A stretch of DNA of 33,730 nt from positions 1 through 33,730 of the forward strand of contig JAQUIG010000030.1 in the NCBI GenBank assembly GCA_028683435.1, written 5' to 3'. Shown in pieces: positions 24,110 through 32,791 of this stretch; positions within the stretch are counted from its first letter, which is position 1, and each line of letters starts with the position of its first letter. The notes under the pieces are model-generated. The model did no database searches. It was not told where the DNA came from and was given only the letters and a program-made list of their open reading frames with translations. This DNA comes from Desulfuromonadaceae bacterium. Lineage in GTDB: Bacteria; Desulfobacterota; Desulfuromonadia; Geobacterales; Pseudopelobacteraceae. The position numbers and the translations under genes are program-made.

Positions 24110-26095
24110 ATGCTGCATAGATTAAGGATTGGTCCGAAATTGTTGCTGTTGATTATTGTTCCAATTATTGGCCTGTTGCTCTTTGGGGCCTTGACAGTGG
24201 CTGATCGATACAAGAATCTGTGTAATATACGAGAAACTCAAGTTCTGGTTAGCTTTTCAGTTAAGGCGGGTACGCTGATTCACGAACTGCAGCAAGAGCG
24301 CGGGTTGACTGCAGGATTCCTTAGATCACAAGGCGCAAAGTTTAAAGATGATCTGCTGGCTCAACGCCAAAAAAGCGATCAGCAAATTGCACTAGTGACT
24401 TCATTTCTCAAAGAATATGATGGGAGCTTAACTGTCATACACAAGGAAACCGAGAGCTCGGGCTCAGATCTGGCCAGTTTAAAAGAATTGCGCAGCAGAG
24501 TGGATTCCCTTTCAGTGCCGGCAGGTGATGCATTTAAAAGCTACACGAAACTTATCCGCTCTTATCTGGATACAATTGCCGTTATTCCGATGGTGAGCAA
24601 AAATCGTGAAATTTCCATGCACGCTGTTGGTTACTATTCGTTTATCTGTGCCAAAGAAATGGCCGGGCAGGAACGGGCAGTTATAAATGGTGGTTTTGCC
24701 GCTGACAAGTTTGACCAAGAACTATACCTGAAAGTACCGGCCCTGATTGCGGCTCAGGATTCATACCTTGATCTTTTTAAAAAGTATTCAGACCCTGTAA
24801 ACATTAAAGCGTTTCAAGAAAGAAGTTTAGCCCCTTCTTTTCTAAAAGTTGAAGAATTTCGTAAGGTCGCCTTGGAAAAAGGTATTCAAGGAGGAATAGG
24901 AGCAGCGCCGGAGGAATGGTTCAGTACAATAACCGCGAAAATCAATTTACTAAAAGAAGTTGAAGATCATATAACAGCAGGCATTAATTCGCGGGCGGAT
25001 GAAATTGCTATTTCCGCGAGAAGTGCCATGCTAGTTAGTATTGTTCTTACTTCTGTTCTTATCATCATTTCGCTACTGCTGGGTTTGTTGATTATCCGAG
25101 GTATCACCGGTCCCCTGCAAGGACTTGTACATATGCTGAAAGATATTGCAGAAGGAGAAGGCGACTTGAGTCGCCGCCTGCCAGAAGTGGGCAGAGATGA
25201 AACCGGCGAAGTAGCACATTGGTTCAATCGTTTCATATCCAATATCCATTCAATTATTTCTCAAGCATCAAGCACCACGGTACACGTGGCAACCGCCTCA
25301 AATCAGCTGCACAGGACTGCAGAAGAGATCGCGACCGCTGCTGAAGAAGTTGCCAGCCAATCGGCTACAGTTGCTACATCGAGTGAAGAAATGTCTGCCA
25401 CATCCAACGATATTTCCCGTAACTGCAGTCTTGCTTCTGATATTGCAAATCGTGCCAGTCAAATGGCAAATAGTGGAGCAGGTGTTGTACAAGAAACCAT
25501 TGCGGGTATGCAATCCATTGCCGATAAGGTGCGGGAATCATCACATACAGTAGAAGCCTTGGGGGCACGTTCTGATCAAATTGGCGCAATAGTTGGTACC
25601 ATTGAGGATATTGCTGATCAGACCAATCTCTTGGCTCTCAATGCTGCTATAGAAGCGGCCAGAGCGGGTGAACAAGGGCGAGGATTTGCTGTAGTCGCAG
25701 ATGAAGTACGTGCCCTGGCAGAGCGTACAACACGCGCGACAAAAGAAATCGGTGAAATGATCAAAGCAATTCAGAAGGAAACCGGAGGGGCAGTTGCTTC
25801 AATGGAGTCAGGAGTACAGGAGGTAGAAAAAGGAATGGAAAGTTCCCGCCGTTCCGGCGAAGCCCTGCAGCAAATACTTGAAGGGATCAACGAAGTTACT
25901 ATGCAGGTTCACCAGATTGCCACTGCAGCCGAGGAGCAAACTGCCGTTACGGGAGAAATATCCACCAACATTCACCAAATAACAGCTGTGGTACAGCAAA
26001 CAGCAAATGGCGCTCACCAAACTGCCGCCGCAGCGTCTTCACTTTCGCGCCTTGCTCAAGATTTGGAGGGTTTGGTGGGCCGGTTCAAGTTGTAG
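24110..26095 (+). CDS. Methyl-accepting chemotaxis protein with NIT sensor domain
   Basis: A 661-residue chemoreceptor. Order: first membrane segment (about 10-30), periplasmic sensor (about 35-300), second membrane segment (about 307-330), HAMP (about 331-385), and the signalling domain to the end. The sensor has '[20 protein letters not shown]', the start signature of the NIT domain, predicted to sense nitrate or nitrite. The hairpin tip '[20 protein letters not shown]' and '[16 protein letters not shown]' are standard. The C-terminus ends 'LVGRFKL' with no CheR-tethering pentapeptide. No other chemotaxis gene is adjacent, so it must use a system encoded elsewhere. Nitrate sensing is inferred from the family only. 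Confidence 0.93.
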   Translation: MLHRLRIGPKLLLLIIVPIIGLLLFGALTVADRYKNLCNIRETQVLVSFSVKAGTLIHELQQERGLTAGFLRSQGAKFKDDLLAQRQKSDQQIALVTSFLKEYDGSLTVIHKETESSGSDLASLKELRSRVDSLSVPAGDAFKSYTKLIRSYLDTIAVIPMVSKNREISMHAVGYYSFICAKEMAGQERAVINGGFAADKFDQELYLKVPALIAAQDSYLDLFKKYSDPVNIKAFQERSLAPSFLKVEEFRKVALEKGIQGGIGAAPEEWFSTITAKINLLKEVEDHITAGINSRADEIAISARSAMLVSIVLTSVLIIISLLLGLLIIRGITGPLQGLVHMLKDIAEGEGDLSRRLPEVGRDETGEVAHWFNRFISNIHSIISQASSTTVHVATASNQLHRTAEEIATAAEEVASQSATVATSSEEMSATSNDISRNCSLASDIANRASQMANSGAGVVQETIAGMQSIADKVRESSHTVEALGARSDQIGAIVGTIEDIADQTNLLALNAAIEAARAGEQGRGFAVVADEVRALAERTTRATKEIGEMIKAIQKETGGAVASMESGVQEVEKGMESSRRSGEALQQILEGINEVTMQVHQIATAAEEQTAVTGEISTNIHQITAVVQQTANGAHQTAAAASSLSRLAQDLEGLVGRFKL

Positions 26096-26103
26096 TTTCA
26101 TAA

Positions 26104-26142
26104 GCAAAATGCATTACCACTTTCAGAAAGATCACATTTTGC
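26104..26142. repeat. Inverted repeat after the chemoreceptor gene
   Basis: GCAAAATG (26104-26111) and CATTTTGC (26135-26142) can pair around a loop that has its own small stem (CTTTC with GAAAG). There is no uridine run on the plus strand, so a role as terminator is weak. Confidence 0.3.
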
Positions 26143-26157
26143 ACATAAAAAAATTCC

Positions 26158-26217
26158 CCCATAAGGCGTACTTGACATAATATATCTTATGGGACATTTA
26201 AGATAATCTCTTATAAT
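26158..26217 (+). promoter_or_regulatory. Control region of infA
   Basis: TTGACA at 26172-26177 lies inside an 8-base inverted repeat (CCCATAAG at 26158-26165, CTTATGGG at 26186-26193). A perfect TATAAT follows at 26212-26217, about 75 bases before infA. The TTGACA and TATAAT are too far apart to be partners, so the -35 for this -10 is probably a weaker hexamer near 26189-26196. The inverted repeat could be an operator. Confidence 0.35.
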
Positions 26218-26292
26218 TAGCTTGCATTTTAAAGGTTCTGTCAGTAATCTATGCCAGTTGATTCAACGCAATTATGAGGAGCAGGACAAGGT

Positions 26293-26514
26293 ATGAGTAC
26301 TAAAGAAGAAGCGATTGAAGTTGAAGGAACCGTTATCGAGCCGCTACCAAACGCCATGTTCCGAGTCAAACTTGAAAACGACCATGTTGTTCTTGCCCAT
26401 ATTTCCGGCAAGATGCGTAAATATTTTATCAAGATTCTTCCTGGCGACAAGGTTACCGTTGAACTTTCTCCATACGATCTTAGTCGTGGTCGTATTACCT
26501 ATCGCGCCAAATAA
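26293..26514 (+). CDS. infA: Translation initiation factor IF-1
   Basis: A 73-residue S1/OB-fold protein that binds the ribosomal A site during initiation. It matches the family along its length: '[21 protein letters not shown]', '[21 protein letters not shown]' and '[15 protein letters not shown]' are all typical. GAGGAG lies upstream of the ATG. In many bacteria infA sits in the ribosomal protein cluster near map and rpmJ; here it stands alone before efp, so it may be a second copy or a relocated one. Confidence 0.96.
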   Translation: MSTKEEAIEVEGTVIEPLPNAMFRVKLENDHVVLAHISGKMRKYFIKILPGDKVTVELSPYDLSRGRITYRAK

Positions 26515-26537
26515 GCAGCTCACTTTTTAATTGATAT

Positions 26538-26576
26538 ACACAGGCCCGTCCATTTCTGGAGGGCTTGTGTTGTTTC
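26538..26576 (+). terminator. Probable terminator between infA and efp
   Basis: A long stem (26538-26551 with 26558-26570, one bulged G and one G-U pair, six-base loop) is followed by TGTTTC. The uridine tract is poor, so read-through to efp is possible. Confidence 0.5.
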
Positions 26577-26601
26577 AAAATACACGCTCTGCGAGGAATA
26601 A

Positions 26602-27165
26602 ATGTATACCGTAGCTGATTTGAAAAAAGGTTTAAAAATTATCCTGGATGGCGACCCGTACCTGGTTGTGGCCTTTGATTTTGTAAAACCGGGCAAAGGC
26701 CAGGCTCTCTACCGCACCAAGATGCGTAACATGATCAACGGATCGCTGCTTGATAGAACATATCGTTCCGGAGAATCTTTTGAACCTGCCAGCTTGGAAG
26801 AGCGTACGATGGAGTATCTCTATAAGGAGGGTGATCACTACACATTTATGGACCAGCAGACGTACGACCAGGTCGTAATGGAAGAAGAAACCCTCGGAGA
26901 TGCGAAAAACTACCTGCTTGAAAACCTGAAGGTCGAAGTCATGCTCTTCGGAGAAAAAGCCATCGGTATTTCGCTGCCGAACTTTGTAAATCTGCGCGTG
27001 ACAGCTACCGAACAGTGGGCAAAAGGTGACACCAGTGGCAACGACACCAAACCGGCCACCGTCGAGACCGGCTACGTCCTGCGAGTACCGCCTTTTATCG
27101 AAGAAGGCGAACTGATCGTCATCGATACCCGCACCGGCGAGTATTCAACTCGCGTTAAGGGATAA
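26602..27165 (+). CDS. efp: Elongation factor P
   Basis: A 187-residue protein with the three-domain EF-P fold. EF-P helps the ribosome through runs of proline. The loop that reaches the peptidyl-transferase centre reads 'FVKPGKGQALYR', with K32 in the place of the lysine that EpmA modifies with beta-lysine in E. coli; forms modified by rhamnose have Arg there. The C-terminal domain ends 'EEGELIVIDTRTGEYSTRVKG', typical of the family. AGGA lies upstream of the ATG. The next gene, epmA, starts six bases after the stop, which matches the modification type predicted from the lysine. Confidence 0.97.
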   Translation: MYTVADLKKGLKIILDGDPYLVVAFDFVKPGKGQALYRTKMRNMINGSLLDRTYRSGESFEPASLEERTMEYLYKEGDHYTFMDQQTYDQVVMEEETLGDAKNYLLENLKVEVMLFGEKAIGISLPNFVNLRVTATEQWAKGDTSGNDTKPATVETGYVLRVPPFIEEGELIVIDTRTGEYSTRVKG

Positions 27166-27171
27166 TAAACA

Positions 27172-28080
27172 ATGAAAACAGACGCTCTGTGGTTGCGGGC
27201 GAATGTCATCAAAGCAACCCGTGATTTTTTTTGGGAGCGGGGGTTTCTCGAAGTTGAAACCCCCCTTCTTATCCCGGCCAACGCCCCTGAAGAGTATATA
27301 AATCCGGTTGTCACCCTCCCCTCCTGGCAGCTTCAGACCTCACCCGAAATCTGTATGAAGCGACTTCTCTGCACCGGCCACAAGAAAATCTTTCAAATAT
27401 CGCACTGTTGGCGCTCACTTGAGCGTGGCTCCCGCCATCTGTCCGAGTTTACCATGCTCGAATGGTATCGGACCGACTGTGATTACCAGACCCTCATGGT
27501 TGATTGTGAAGAGTTACTACAGCACATAACGAAAATCTGTTTGCCCGACAAAGGTTATTTTGCGTACAATTCAGTAAAAATAGATCCATTCTCCCCCTGG
27601 CAGCGCATAAGCGTACAGGAAGCCTTTTTACATTTCGGAAAGGTGAATGTATGGGACTGCCTCAAAAAAGGGCTTTATGAGGATATACTGACGTCGATAA
27701 TTGAACCGGCTTTGGCTGGTTTTGAATCGCCGGTTATCCTGATGGACTATCCGGCTGAGTTGGCTGCTCTGGCTCGTACAAAGTCTGGAGACAGTAAACT
27801 GGCGGAACGCTTTGAGTTATATCTTGGAGGGTTGGAGTTGGCGAACGGGTTCAGCGAGCTCAATGATCCGCTCGAACAGCGCAACCGCTTTGAAGATGCA
27901 AATCGTGTCCGCACATGTTCCGGTCAGGCTGAATTGCCATTACCGGAGCCGTTTCTCAATAAGCTTGCGACGATGCCGGCATCGGCCGGAATTGCCATGG
28001 GAGTTGACCGACTGGTGATGCTGACGGCAGGGGTTGATACTATCGATGATATAGTAGCATTTACTCCTGAGGAGCTGTGA
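27172..28080 (+). CDS. epmA: EF-P lysyl-lysine ligase (PoxA/GenX)
   Basis: A 302-residue paralogue of class II lysyl-tRNA synthetase that lacks the anticodon-binding domain. It joins (R)-beta-lysine to the conserved lysine of EF-P. The catalytic motifs are visible: 'FLEVETPLLIPANAPE' near the start, the substrate-contact 'LQTSPEICMKRLL', motif 2 'ISHCWRSLERGSRHLSEFTM' and motif 3 'GIAMGVDRLVML'. The absence of an N-terminal OB-fold and the position directly behind efp separate it from LysS. Its 3' end overlaps that of epmB by 20 bases on the opposite strand. Confidence 0.95.
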   Translation: MKTDALWLRANVIKATRDFFWERGFLEVETPLLIPANAPEEYINPVVTLPSWQLQTSPEICMKRLLCTGHKKIFQISHCWRSLERGSRHLSEFTMLEWYRTDCDYQTLMVDCEELLQHITKICLPDKGYFAYNSVKIDPFSPWQRISVQEAFLHFGKVNVWDCLKKGLYEDILTSIIEPALAGFESPVILMDYPAELAALARTKSGDSKLAERFELYLGGLELANGFSELNDPLEQRNRFEDANRVRTCSGQAELPLPEPFLNKLATMPASAGIAMGVDRLVMLTAGVDTIDDIVAFTPEEL

Positions 28081-29101
28081 TGATGTCTTCGTATGTCACC
28101 CGTTCACCTGTATAGGTGCGAAGGTGCAGCGTATTTCCACGTATTTCAACATCATCAGGAAGAATGGCAACCTTACCCTTTCCTCCCGGCAGATCAATAA
28201 CATAATGCGGCACAGCCAGACCGGATATGTGACCGCGCAGTCCCCGTATTATTTCGAGGCCGGTGCGAACCGAAGTCCTGAAGTGAGCAGTGCCCTGAAC
28301 GAGGTCCATCTGATGCAGATAATACGGTCTGACCCTGATCGCCAGCAGGCCGGTCATCAGGGCCCGCATGGTATCAACCGAATCGTTTACGCCTTTCAGC
28401 AGCACCGTTTGATTACCGAGCGGTATTCCGGCGTCTGCCAGTAAGGCGCAGGCGGCTCTGGACTCTTCGGTTATTTCATTAGGATGGTTGAAATGGGTAT
28501 TGATATAAAGCGGATGAAAGTTGCGAAATAGACGACAGAGATCAGGGGTTATCCGTTCAGGAAGCGTAACCGGTACCCTGGTGCCGATACGGATGATTGC
28601 TACATGAGGGATCGCACGTAAACCGGCAAGGATTTTTGACAACGACTCATCATCTAGCATCAGCGGGTCCCCCCCGGACAAAATAACATCATGTATTGAA
28701 GGGTGGACCGCAATATAGTCCAGAACGTTGCGGAGTTCATCTTCTCCCATAGGGGCATCACCGCTTCCTATAAGCCGTTTTCGCATACAGAAGCGGCAAT
28801 ACACCGCGCATCGGTTGGAAACCAGCAGGACCACTCGGTCAGGATAGCGGTGGATAAGACCTGGAACCGGGCTTAATCCGTTCTCGTCCAACGGATCCGG
28901 ACATTGGGAGTCATCTTCCAATTCGCGCGTATCCGGCATGCACTGTTTCCAGATGGCATCATCCGGTCGCTTGATAAGTGCGGCGTAATAGCCGCTCAAC
29001 CGAACCGGATAACGTGCCGAAACTAGATTTGCGCTTTCTTTTTTTATAGCAGTTATTCCGTTTTTGTAGATATTTGAAATATTATATGTAATGTATTGCA
29101 T
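28061..29101 (-). CDS. epmB: EF-P beta-lysylation protein, lysine 2,3-aminomutase family
   Basis: A 346-residue radical-SAM, PLP-dependent enzyme that turns L-lysine into (R)-beta-lysine for EpmA. The iron-sulfur motif is 'CAVYCRFCMRKR' (C98, C102, C105). PLP is probably held by a lysine in 'LPGGKGKVAIL' (K308 or K310). The length matches EpmB (about 340) rather than catabolic KamA (about 415), and the location facing epmA agrees. A TTG at 29107 would give two more residues, but AAGG lies nine bases before the ATG at 29101. The gene converges on epmA, with the last 20 bases shared. Confidence 0.92.
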   Translation of the reverse strand: MQYITYNISNIYKNGITAIKKESANLVSARYPVRLSGYYAALIKRPDDAIWKQCMPDTRELEDDSQCPDPLDENGLSPVPGLIHRYPDRVVLLVSNRCAVYCRFCMRKRLIGSGDAPMGEDELRNVLDYIAVHPSIHDVILSGGDPLMLDDESLSKILAGLRAIPHVAIIRIGTRVPVTLPERITPDLCRLFRNFHPLYINTHFNHPNEITEESRAACALLADAGIPLGNQTVLLKGVNDSVDTMRALMTGLLAIRVRPYYLHQMDLVQGTAHFRTSVRTGLEIIRGLRGHISGLAVPHYVIDLPGGKGKVAILPDDVEIRGNTLHLRTYTGERVTYEDIITAPQE

Positions 29102-29203
29102 TAACAATTACCTTGCCTGTCTATTGATAAGAGATTAATCCAGGACTGCTGCCGCAACCGTCCATACTCTCACATCGCTTTTCAAAAGAGCGGCACAGAC
29201 AGT

Positions 29204-29344
29204 ATGACAATCGTCGATGGAATACCGGTTTCAAGGGGATCAATAATTGAAGGCGCCACCGTTGAGGCAATCCGTAAAGATCGGGTGCTGTTCCAGCGCA
29301 ATGGGGAGAACTTTGAAATCCAGCTAGGACAAGCAAATCGGTAA
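29204..29344 (+). pseudogene. GspB-like C-terminal fragment
   Basis: A 46-residue frame from the ATG at 29204. The sequence 'GSIIEGATVEAIRKDRVLFQ' followed by 'RNGENFEIQLG' resembles the C-terminal beta-domain of GspB/PilP-like secretion proteins ('EGDxVxGxRVxxIxxxxVxLxxxGxxFxL'). The frame stays open upstream to about 29108 with the plausible piece 'YSHIAFQKSG', but there is no membrane segment, no linker and no good start. I read it as the remnant of a longer gene; a short genuine protein is possible. It lies between epmB and pgsA and overlaps no other supported gene. Confidence 0.45.
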
Positions 29345-29352
29345 GCTCAGGT

Positions 29353-29946
29353 TCAGCGGACAATAACCTTGATAAAGCGGATCAGATAGTCAACCCCGGA
29401 CCAGATAGTCAGCACGGTGGCAATCCAGAGGAAAAACATGCCTACGTTGTGCATGTTGACCGTCAGGAGTGTGTGTGAAATACCGAAAAACCAGTTATAA
29501 TTATAATGTAGAACAAGTCCGATAATGGCAACAATCTGAAAAATAGTCTTGTACTTGCCCAGATCACTGGCCTGAATAACAATCCCTTCAGTTGAAGCGA
29601 TACCGCGCAGGCCTGTGATAATGATCTCGCGCCCCAGAATAACAAGCACCATCCAGGCTGGTACCCGATCAAACGGCAGGATCATTATCAGGGCAGCCAT
29701 AACAATCAGTTTATCGGCTATCGGATCCAGAAATTTGCCGAAAATTGTGACTATGCCCATCCGGCGCGCCAGATAACCATCCAGCCAGTCCGTAATAGAT
29801 GCCACCGAGAAGAGAACAGCGGCCCAAAACCCTGCTGAGCGGGATGGCGACATCAATAATGCCGCCAAGAGCGGGATGGTCGCAATACGCGTCATGGTGA
29901 GGATATTGGGCAGGTTCAAAATCTGGCTTGGCTGACTGGTCGTCAT
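29353..29946 (-). CDS. pgsA: CDP-diacylglycerol-glycerol-3-phosphate 3-phosphatidyltransferase
   Basis: A 197-residue inner-membrane enzyme that makes phosphatidylglycerol phosphate, the first committed step to phosphatidylglycerol and cardiolipin. The CDP-alcohol phosphotransferase motif D-x2-DG-x2-AR-x8-G-x3-D-x3-D is complete (residues 53-78, 'DWLDGYLARR' to 'FLDPIADK'). The N-terminus 'LNLPNILTMTRI' is standard for PgsA. The start lies three bases after the stop of the lytic transglycosylase gene and has no clear ribosome-binding site, which suggests translational coupling. Confidence 0.95.
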   Translation of the reverse strand: MTTSQPSQILNLPNILTMTRIATIPLLAALLMSPSRSAGFWAAVLFSVASITDWLDGYLARRMGIVTIFGKFLDPIADKLIVMAALIMILPFDRVPAWMVLVILGREIIITGLRGIASTEGIVIQASDLGKYKTIFQIVAIIGLVLHYNYNWFFGISHTLLTVNMHNVGMFFLWIATVLTIWSGVDYLIRFIKVIVR

Positions 29947-29949
29947 GGG

Positions 29950-30582
29950 TTAAATACCACTTTCCTGATAGGACTTCATGTAGGAGAGAACACGGCTTAC
30001 ATAGGTTCGCGTTTCATTATATGGGGGGATTCCGCCGTATTTCGCGACGGTAGTGAGTCCGGCATTGTAAGCCGCCACGGCCAGTGATACGTCACCCCGA
30101 AACGTATCAAGCAGAAAGCGAAGGTATTTTACCCCACCCTCGACATTATCTTTAGGGTTGAAACGGTCAGCGACTTTTAGTGACCTGGCGGTGGCGGGCA
30201 TTAACTGCATCAAGCCGCTGGCGCCTTTACTGGAAACAGCATTGGGGTTATAACCGGATTCAGCATGAATAACAGCCTTTACCAAACTCGGATTAACGCC
30301 GTATTTAGCTGAACAGATTTTGATGAGTTGTTCAAATTCAGCAGGATTAACCGATGAAGCATATTTCAGTTTTGTCCGCAGCTCTTTATCTTTTTTTATT
30401 TCTCGCATGAAAATCTTGAAGCGTTTATCGGTGGGGGCATCAGTGTAATGGACAATATCATCCTCATCAACATATCGGTAGATATCGGCATTGACAGGTG
30501 ATGCCGTTACCAGTGCAGCGAGAAATACTGAGCTGAGGCAGAGTGTGATAAGGATAACATATGACGTGGATCTCAATAACAT
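29950..30582 (-). CDS. Exported lytic transglycosylase (SLT domain) with DUF4124-like start
   Basis: A 210-residue exported protein that cleaves peptidoglycan. The start has a hydrophobic signal segment with likely cleavage after 'SPVNA' (about 32). Then 'DIYRYVDEDDIVHYTDAPTD' matches the DUF4124 domain often found before such enzymes. The SLT domain has the catalytic glutamate E108 in 'VIHAESGYNPNAVSSKGASG', then 'LMQLMPATA' and 'AVAAYNAG'. A GTG at 30603 would add seven residues; I prefer the ATG at 30582, which starts a normal signal peptide. It is divergent from purM and just precedes pgsA. Confidence 0.9.
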   Translation of the reverse strand: MLLRSTSYVILITLCLSSVFLAALVTASPVNADIYRYVDEDDIVHYTDAPTDKRFKIFMREIKKDKELRTKLKYASSVNPAEFEQLIKICSAKYGVNPSLVKAVIHAESGYNPNAVSSKGASGLMQLMPATARSLKVADRFNPKDNVEGGVKYLRFLLDTFRGDVSLAVAAYNAGLTTVAKYGGIPPYNETRTYVSRVLSYMKSYQESGI

Positions 30583-30656
30583 CGTCACATAATCCCAGAA
30601 CACGCGAATTTGTCAAGAGATATTCTGTTTTATCTGGTTTTGATGCCAGTTTGAAA

Positions 30657-30685
30657 TTGACTTTTGAGGGGCCATGTTCTACAAA
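30657..30685 (+). promoter_or_regulatory. Likely promoter of purM
   Basis: TTGACT (30657-30662), a 17-base spacer and TACAAA (30680-30685) form a plausible sigma-70 promoter. The start would be near 30692, about 25 bases before the purM ATG. Confidence 0.45.
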
Positions 30686-30716
30686 GATTCTTTGCATAAT
30701 GGGGGGAAAAATTAAT

Positions 30717-31769
30717 ATGAGTGAAAAACCTGTAACCTATAAAGATTCTGGAGTTGATATTGTTGCCGGAAACAAGTTTGTCAACTTGATCAAGCCGTTG
30801 GTAAAGGCAACGTCACGTCCAGAGGTTCTGGCCGACATCGGCGGCTTTGGCGGTTTATTTTCTCTCAACACGTCCAAATATAAAGATCCTGTGCTGGTCT
30901 CAGGGACTGACGGTGTCGGTACAAAACTCAAGGTTGCTTTTTTGGCAAACCGTCACGACACGGTTGGTATCGACCTCGTCGCCATGTGCGTGAACGATAT
31001 AATTGTCCAAGGGGCTGAACCGCTCTTTTTTCTTGATTACCTGGCTACCGGAAAATTGCTGCCGGAAAAGGGTGCTGAAATTGTAAGTGGTATAGCTGAG
31101 GGATGCAAACAGGCCGGTTGCGCGCTGATAGGTGGTGAAACTGCTGAAATGCCGGGCTTTTATGCTGATGGAGAGTATGATGTTGCCGGGTTTACCGTCG
31201 GTGTAGTTGACCGTGACAACCTTATCGACGGTTCATGCATATCGGTCGGCAACAGACTGATTGGTATTGCATCCAGTGGGCTACACAGTAACGGCTATTC
31301 TTTGGCACGGACGTTAATATTCGACCGTCTGGGACTCTCCATACATGACGAATTTCCTGGTGCCGGCGCCTCAGTAGCTGACGTACTGCTGACCCCAACC
31401 AGAATTTATGTACGCTCCATTCTGAATCTACTGAAAGACTTTTCCATAAATGGTATTGCTCATATCACCGGCGGCGGGTTGCTGGAAAATGTTCCCCGGG
31501 TGCTCCCAAAAGGGTGCCAGGCACATATTTACACAAACAGCTGGGAACTGCCGAACCTTTTTTCTGTTTTACAGAAGGCCGGTAACGTTGAACGCGATGA
31601 AATGTACCGTACCTTCAATATGGGAATAGGAATGGTACTGGCAGTGGCGGAGGATCAGGCTGAAGAGATCATTGACCGTTTAAAAGGTCTGGGGGAATCG
31701 GCCTGGATTATTGGTGATATTGCGGCGTGCGGAACCGGTGATGAGCGGGTTGAATTGGTGGAGGAGTAG
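30717..31769 (+). CDS. purM: Phosphoribosylformylglycinamidine cyclo-ligase (AIR synthetase)
   Basis: A 350-residue enzyme that closes the imidazole ring in purine synthesis, using ATP. The N-terminus 'YKDSGVDIVAGNKFVNLIKP' and the motifs 'LVSGTDGVGTKLKVAF', 'VAMCVNDI' and 'GGETAEMPGFY' are all typical. The frame is open to 30561, but the ATG at 30717 gives the normal PurM length and start, and a promoter lies between. A G-rich stretch (30701-30706) may serve as its ribosome-binding site. purN begins two bases after the stop. Confidence 0.97.
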   Translation: MSEKPVTYKDSGVDIVAGNKFVNLIKPLVKATSRPEVLADIGGFGGLFSLNTSKYKDPVLVSGTDGVGTKLKVAFLANRHDTVGIDLVAMCVNDIIVQGAEPLFFLDYLATGKLLPEKGAEIVSGIAEGCKQAGCALIGGETAEMPGFYADGEYDVAGFTVGVVDRDNLIDGSCISVGNRLIGIASSGLHSNGYSLARTLIFDRLGLSIHDEFPGAGASVADVLLTPTRIYVRSILNLLKDFSINGIAHITGGGLLENVPRVLPKGCQAHIYTNSWELPNLFSVLQKAGNVERDEMYRTFNMGIGMVLAVAEDQAEEIIDRLKGLGESAWIIGDIAACGTGDERVELVEE

Positions 31770-31771
31770 CT

Positions 31772-32392
31772 ATGTCAGCGAACTTGCCCTGCCGTTTGGG
31801 TGTCCTCGTTTCCGGGAGCGGCACCAATCTTCAGGCCATCATCGACCGGATCGAAGCGGGTGACCTTTGTGCCGAAATCGCCTGCGTCATCAGCAACAAG
31901 GCGGATGCTTTTGCTCTTACCCGTGCAGCCCGGCACGGGATACCGGTTGTTGTCCATGAAAATGCCGGCTTTCCCGAGCGACAATCGTACGACGCCACGA
32001 CGGTAGAAATTCTGCGCAGCCATAAGGTAGACCTGGTAATCCTGGCCGGTTTCATGAGAATTCTGACGGACGTTATGGTTAACGCCTTTCCGAGCGCGAT
32101 CATGAACATCCACCCTGCCCTGCTCCCCTCTTTCCAAGGTCTCCATGCCCAGCAACAGGCTATCGACTACGGAGTTCGCTACTCAGGGTGCACCGTACAT
32201 TTTGTCGATTGCGGTACCGATACCGGGCCGATTATTCTCCAATCGGTTGTCCCAGTAGAGCAGGATGATACGGAAGCAACTCTTTCGGCCCGGATTCAGA
32301 AGGCCGAACATCATACATTTGCAGCGGCAATTAAACTGGTAGTAGAGGGGAAAATACAGGTCATTGGCCGTAAAGTCAGGATTTCAGCATAG
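31772..32392 (+). CDS. purN: Phosphoribosylglycinamide formyltransferase
   Basis: A 206-residue enzyme that formylates glycinamide ribonucleotide using 10-formyltetrahydrofolate. The phosphate-binding loop 'VLVSGSGTNLQAI' is near the start. The catalytic residues are N112 and H114 in 'IMNIHPALLPSFQG' and D150 in 'DCGTDTGPII'. Pairing with purM, one base apart, is a common purine operon. The stop precedes the cold-shock gene by 124 bases. Confidence 0.97.
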   Translation: MSANLPCRLGVLVSGSGTNLQAIIDRIEAGDLCAEIACVISNKADAFALTRAARHGIPVVVHENAGFPERQSYDATTVEILRSHKVDLVILAGFMRILTDVMVNAFPSAIMNIHPALLPSFQGLHAQQQAIDYGVRYSGCTVHFVDCGTDTGPIILQSVVPVEQDDTEATLSARIQKAEHHTFAAAIKLVVEGKIQVIGRKVRISA

Positions 32393-32431
32393 AGATAAAA
32401 TGGCTATAATATAATTTATGCAATCACTTGC

Positions 32432-32459
32432 TTGACATTAAATATAAAGTTGGTACCAT
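32432..32459 (+). promoter_or_regulatory. Likely promoter of the cold-shock gene
   Basis: A perfect TTGACA (32432-32437) is followed after 16 bases by TACCAT (32454-32459). The leader before the ATG would be about 50 bases. The -10 is weak, so the exact start is uncertain. Confidence 0.5.
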
Positions 32460-32516
32460 ATCAAATAACTGAGGACAGCTTTCTTGGTAAAATAAACGGT
32501 CAGGAGTGGGCAAAAA

Positions 32517-32717
32517 ATGGTTAACGGAAAAGTGAAATGGTTTAACGATGCAAAAGGTTTTGGATTTCTTGAGCAAGAGGGTGGCGATGATGTTTTTTGC
32601 CATTTTTCCGCCATCACTGGTGATGGATTCAAATCGCTGCAAGAAGGTGATGCAGTAGAATTTGAAGTGGTCAAAGGCCCAAAAGGGTTACAGGCCGAAA
32701 ACGTAAGAAGAATATGA
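32517..32717 (+). CDS. Cold-shock domain protein (CspA family)
   Basis: A 66-residue single OB-fold protein that binds single-stranded nucleic acid. RNP1 is seen as 'KGFGFL' and RNP2 as 'DVFCHF', with a Cys in place of the common Val/Phe before His. The start '[17 protein letters not shown]' is typical. AGGAG lies upstream. It has its own promoter and a strong terminator, so it is a single-gene unit. The name does not prove cold induction; many relatives are constitutive or linked to stationary phase. Confidence 0.95.
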   Translation: MVNGKVKWFNDAKGFGFLEQEGGDDVFCHFSAITGDGFKSLQEGDAVEFEVVKGPKGLQAENVRRI

Positions 32718-32724
32718 AGTTGTA

Positions 32725-32759
32725 CAAAAGCCTCTGATTTTCAGAGGCTTTTGTTTTTT
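32725..32759 (+). terminator. Strong intrinsic terminator after the cold-shock gene
   Basis: A perfect 13-base-pair stem (32725-32737 with 32741-32753) with a TTT loop is followed by six thymines (32754-32759). It starts seven bases past the stop. The A-rich 5' side of the stem means it could also act on the minus strand for the facing DUF445 gene. Confidence 0.93.
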
Positions 32760-32791
32760 GTCCGCTGTCTGCAGTTATTCCGGTTTCATTT

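Noticed and set aside
29121-29363. Minus-strand frame of 80 codons between epmB and pgsA
   Set aside because: Its composition is unlike a protein and it is antisense to the GspB-like fragment.
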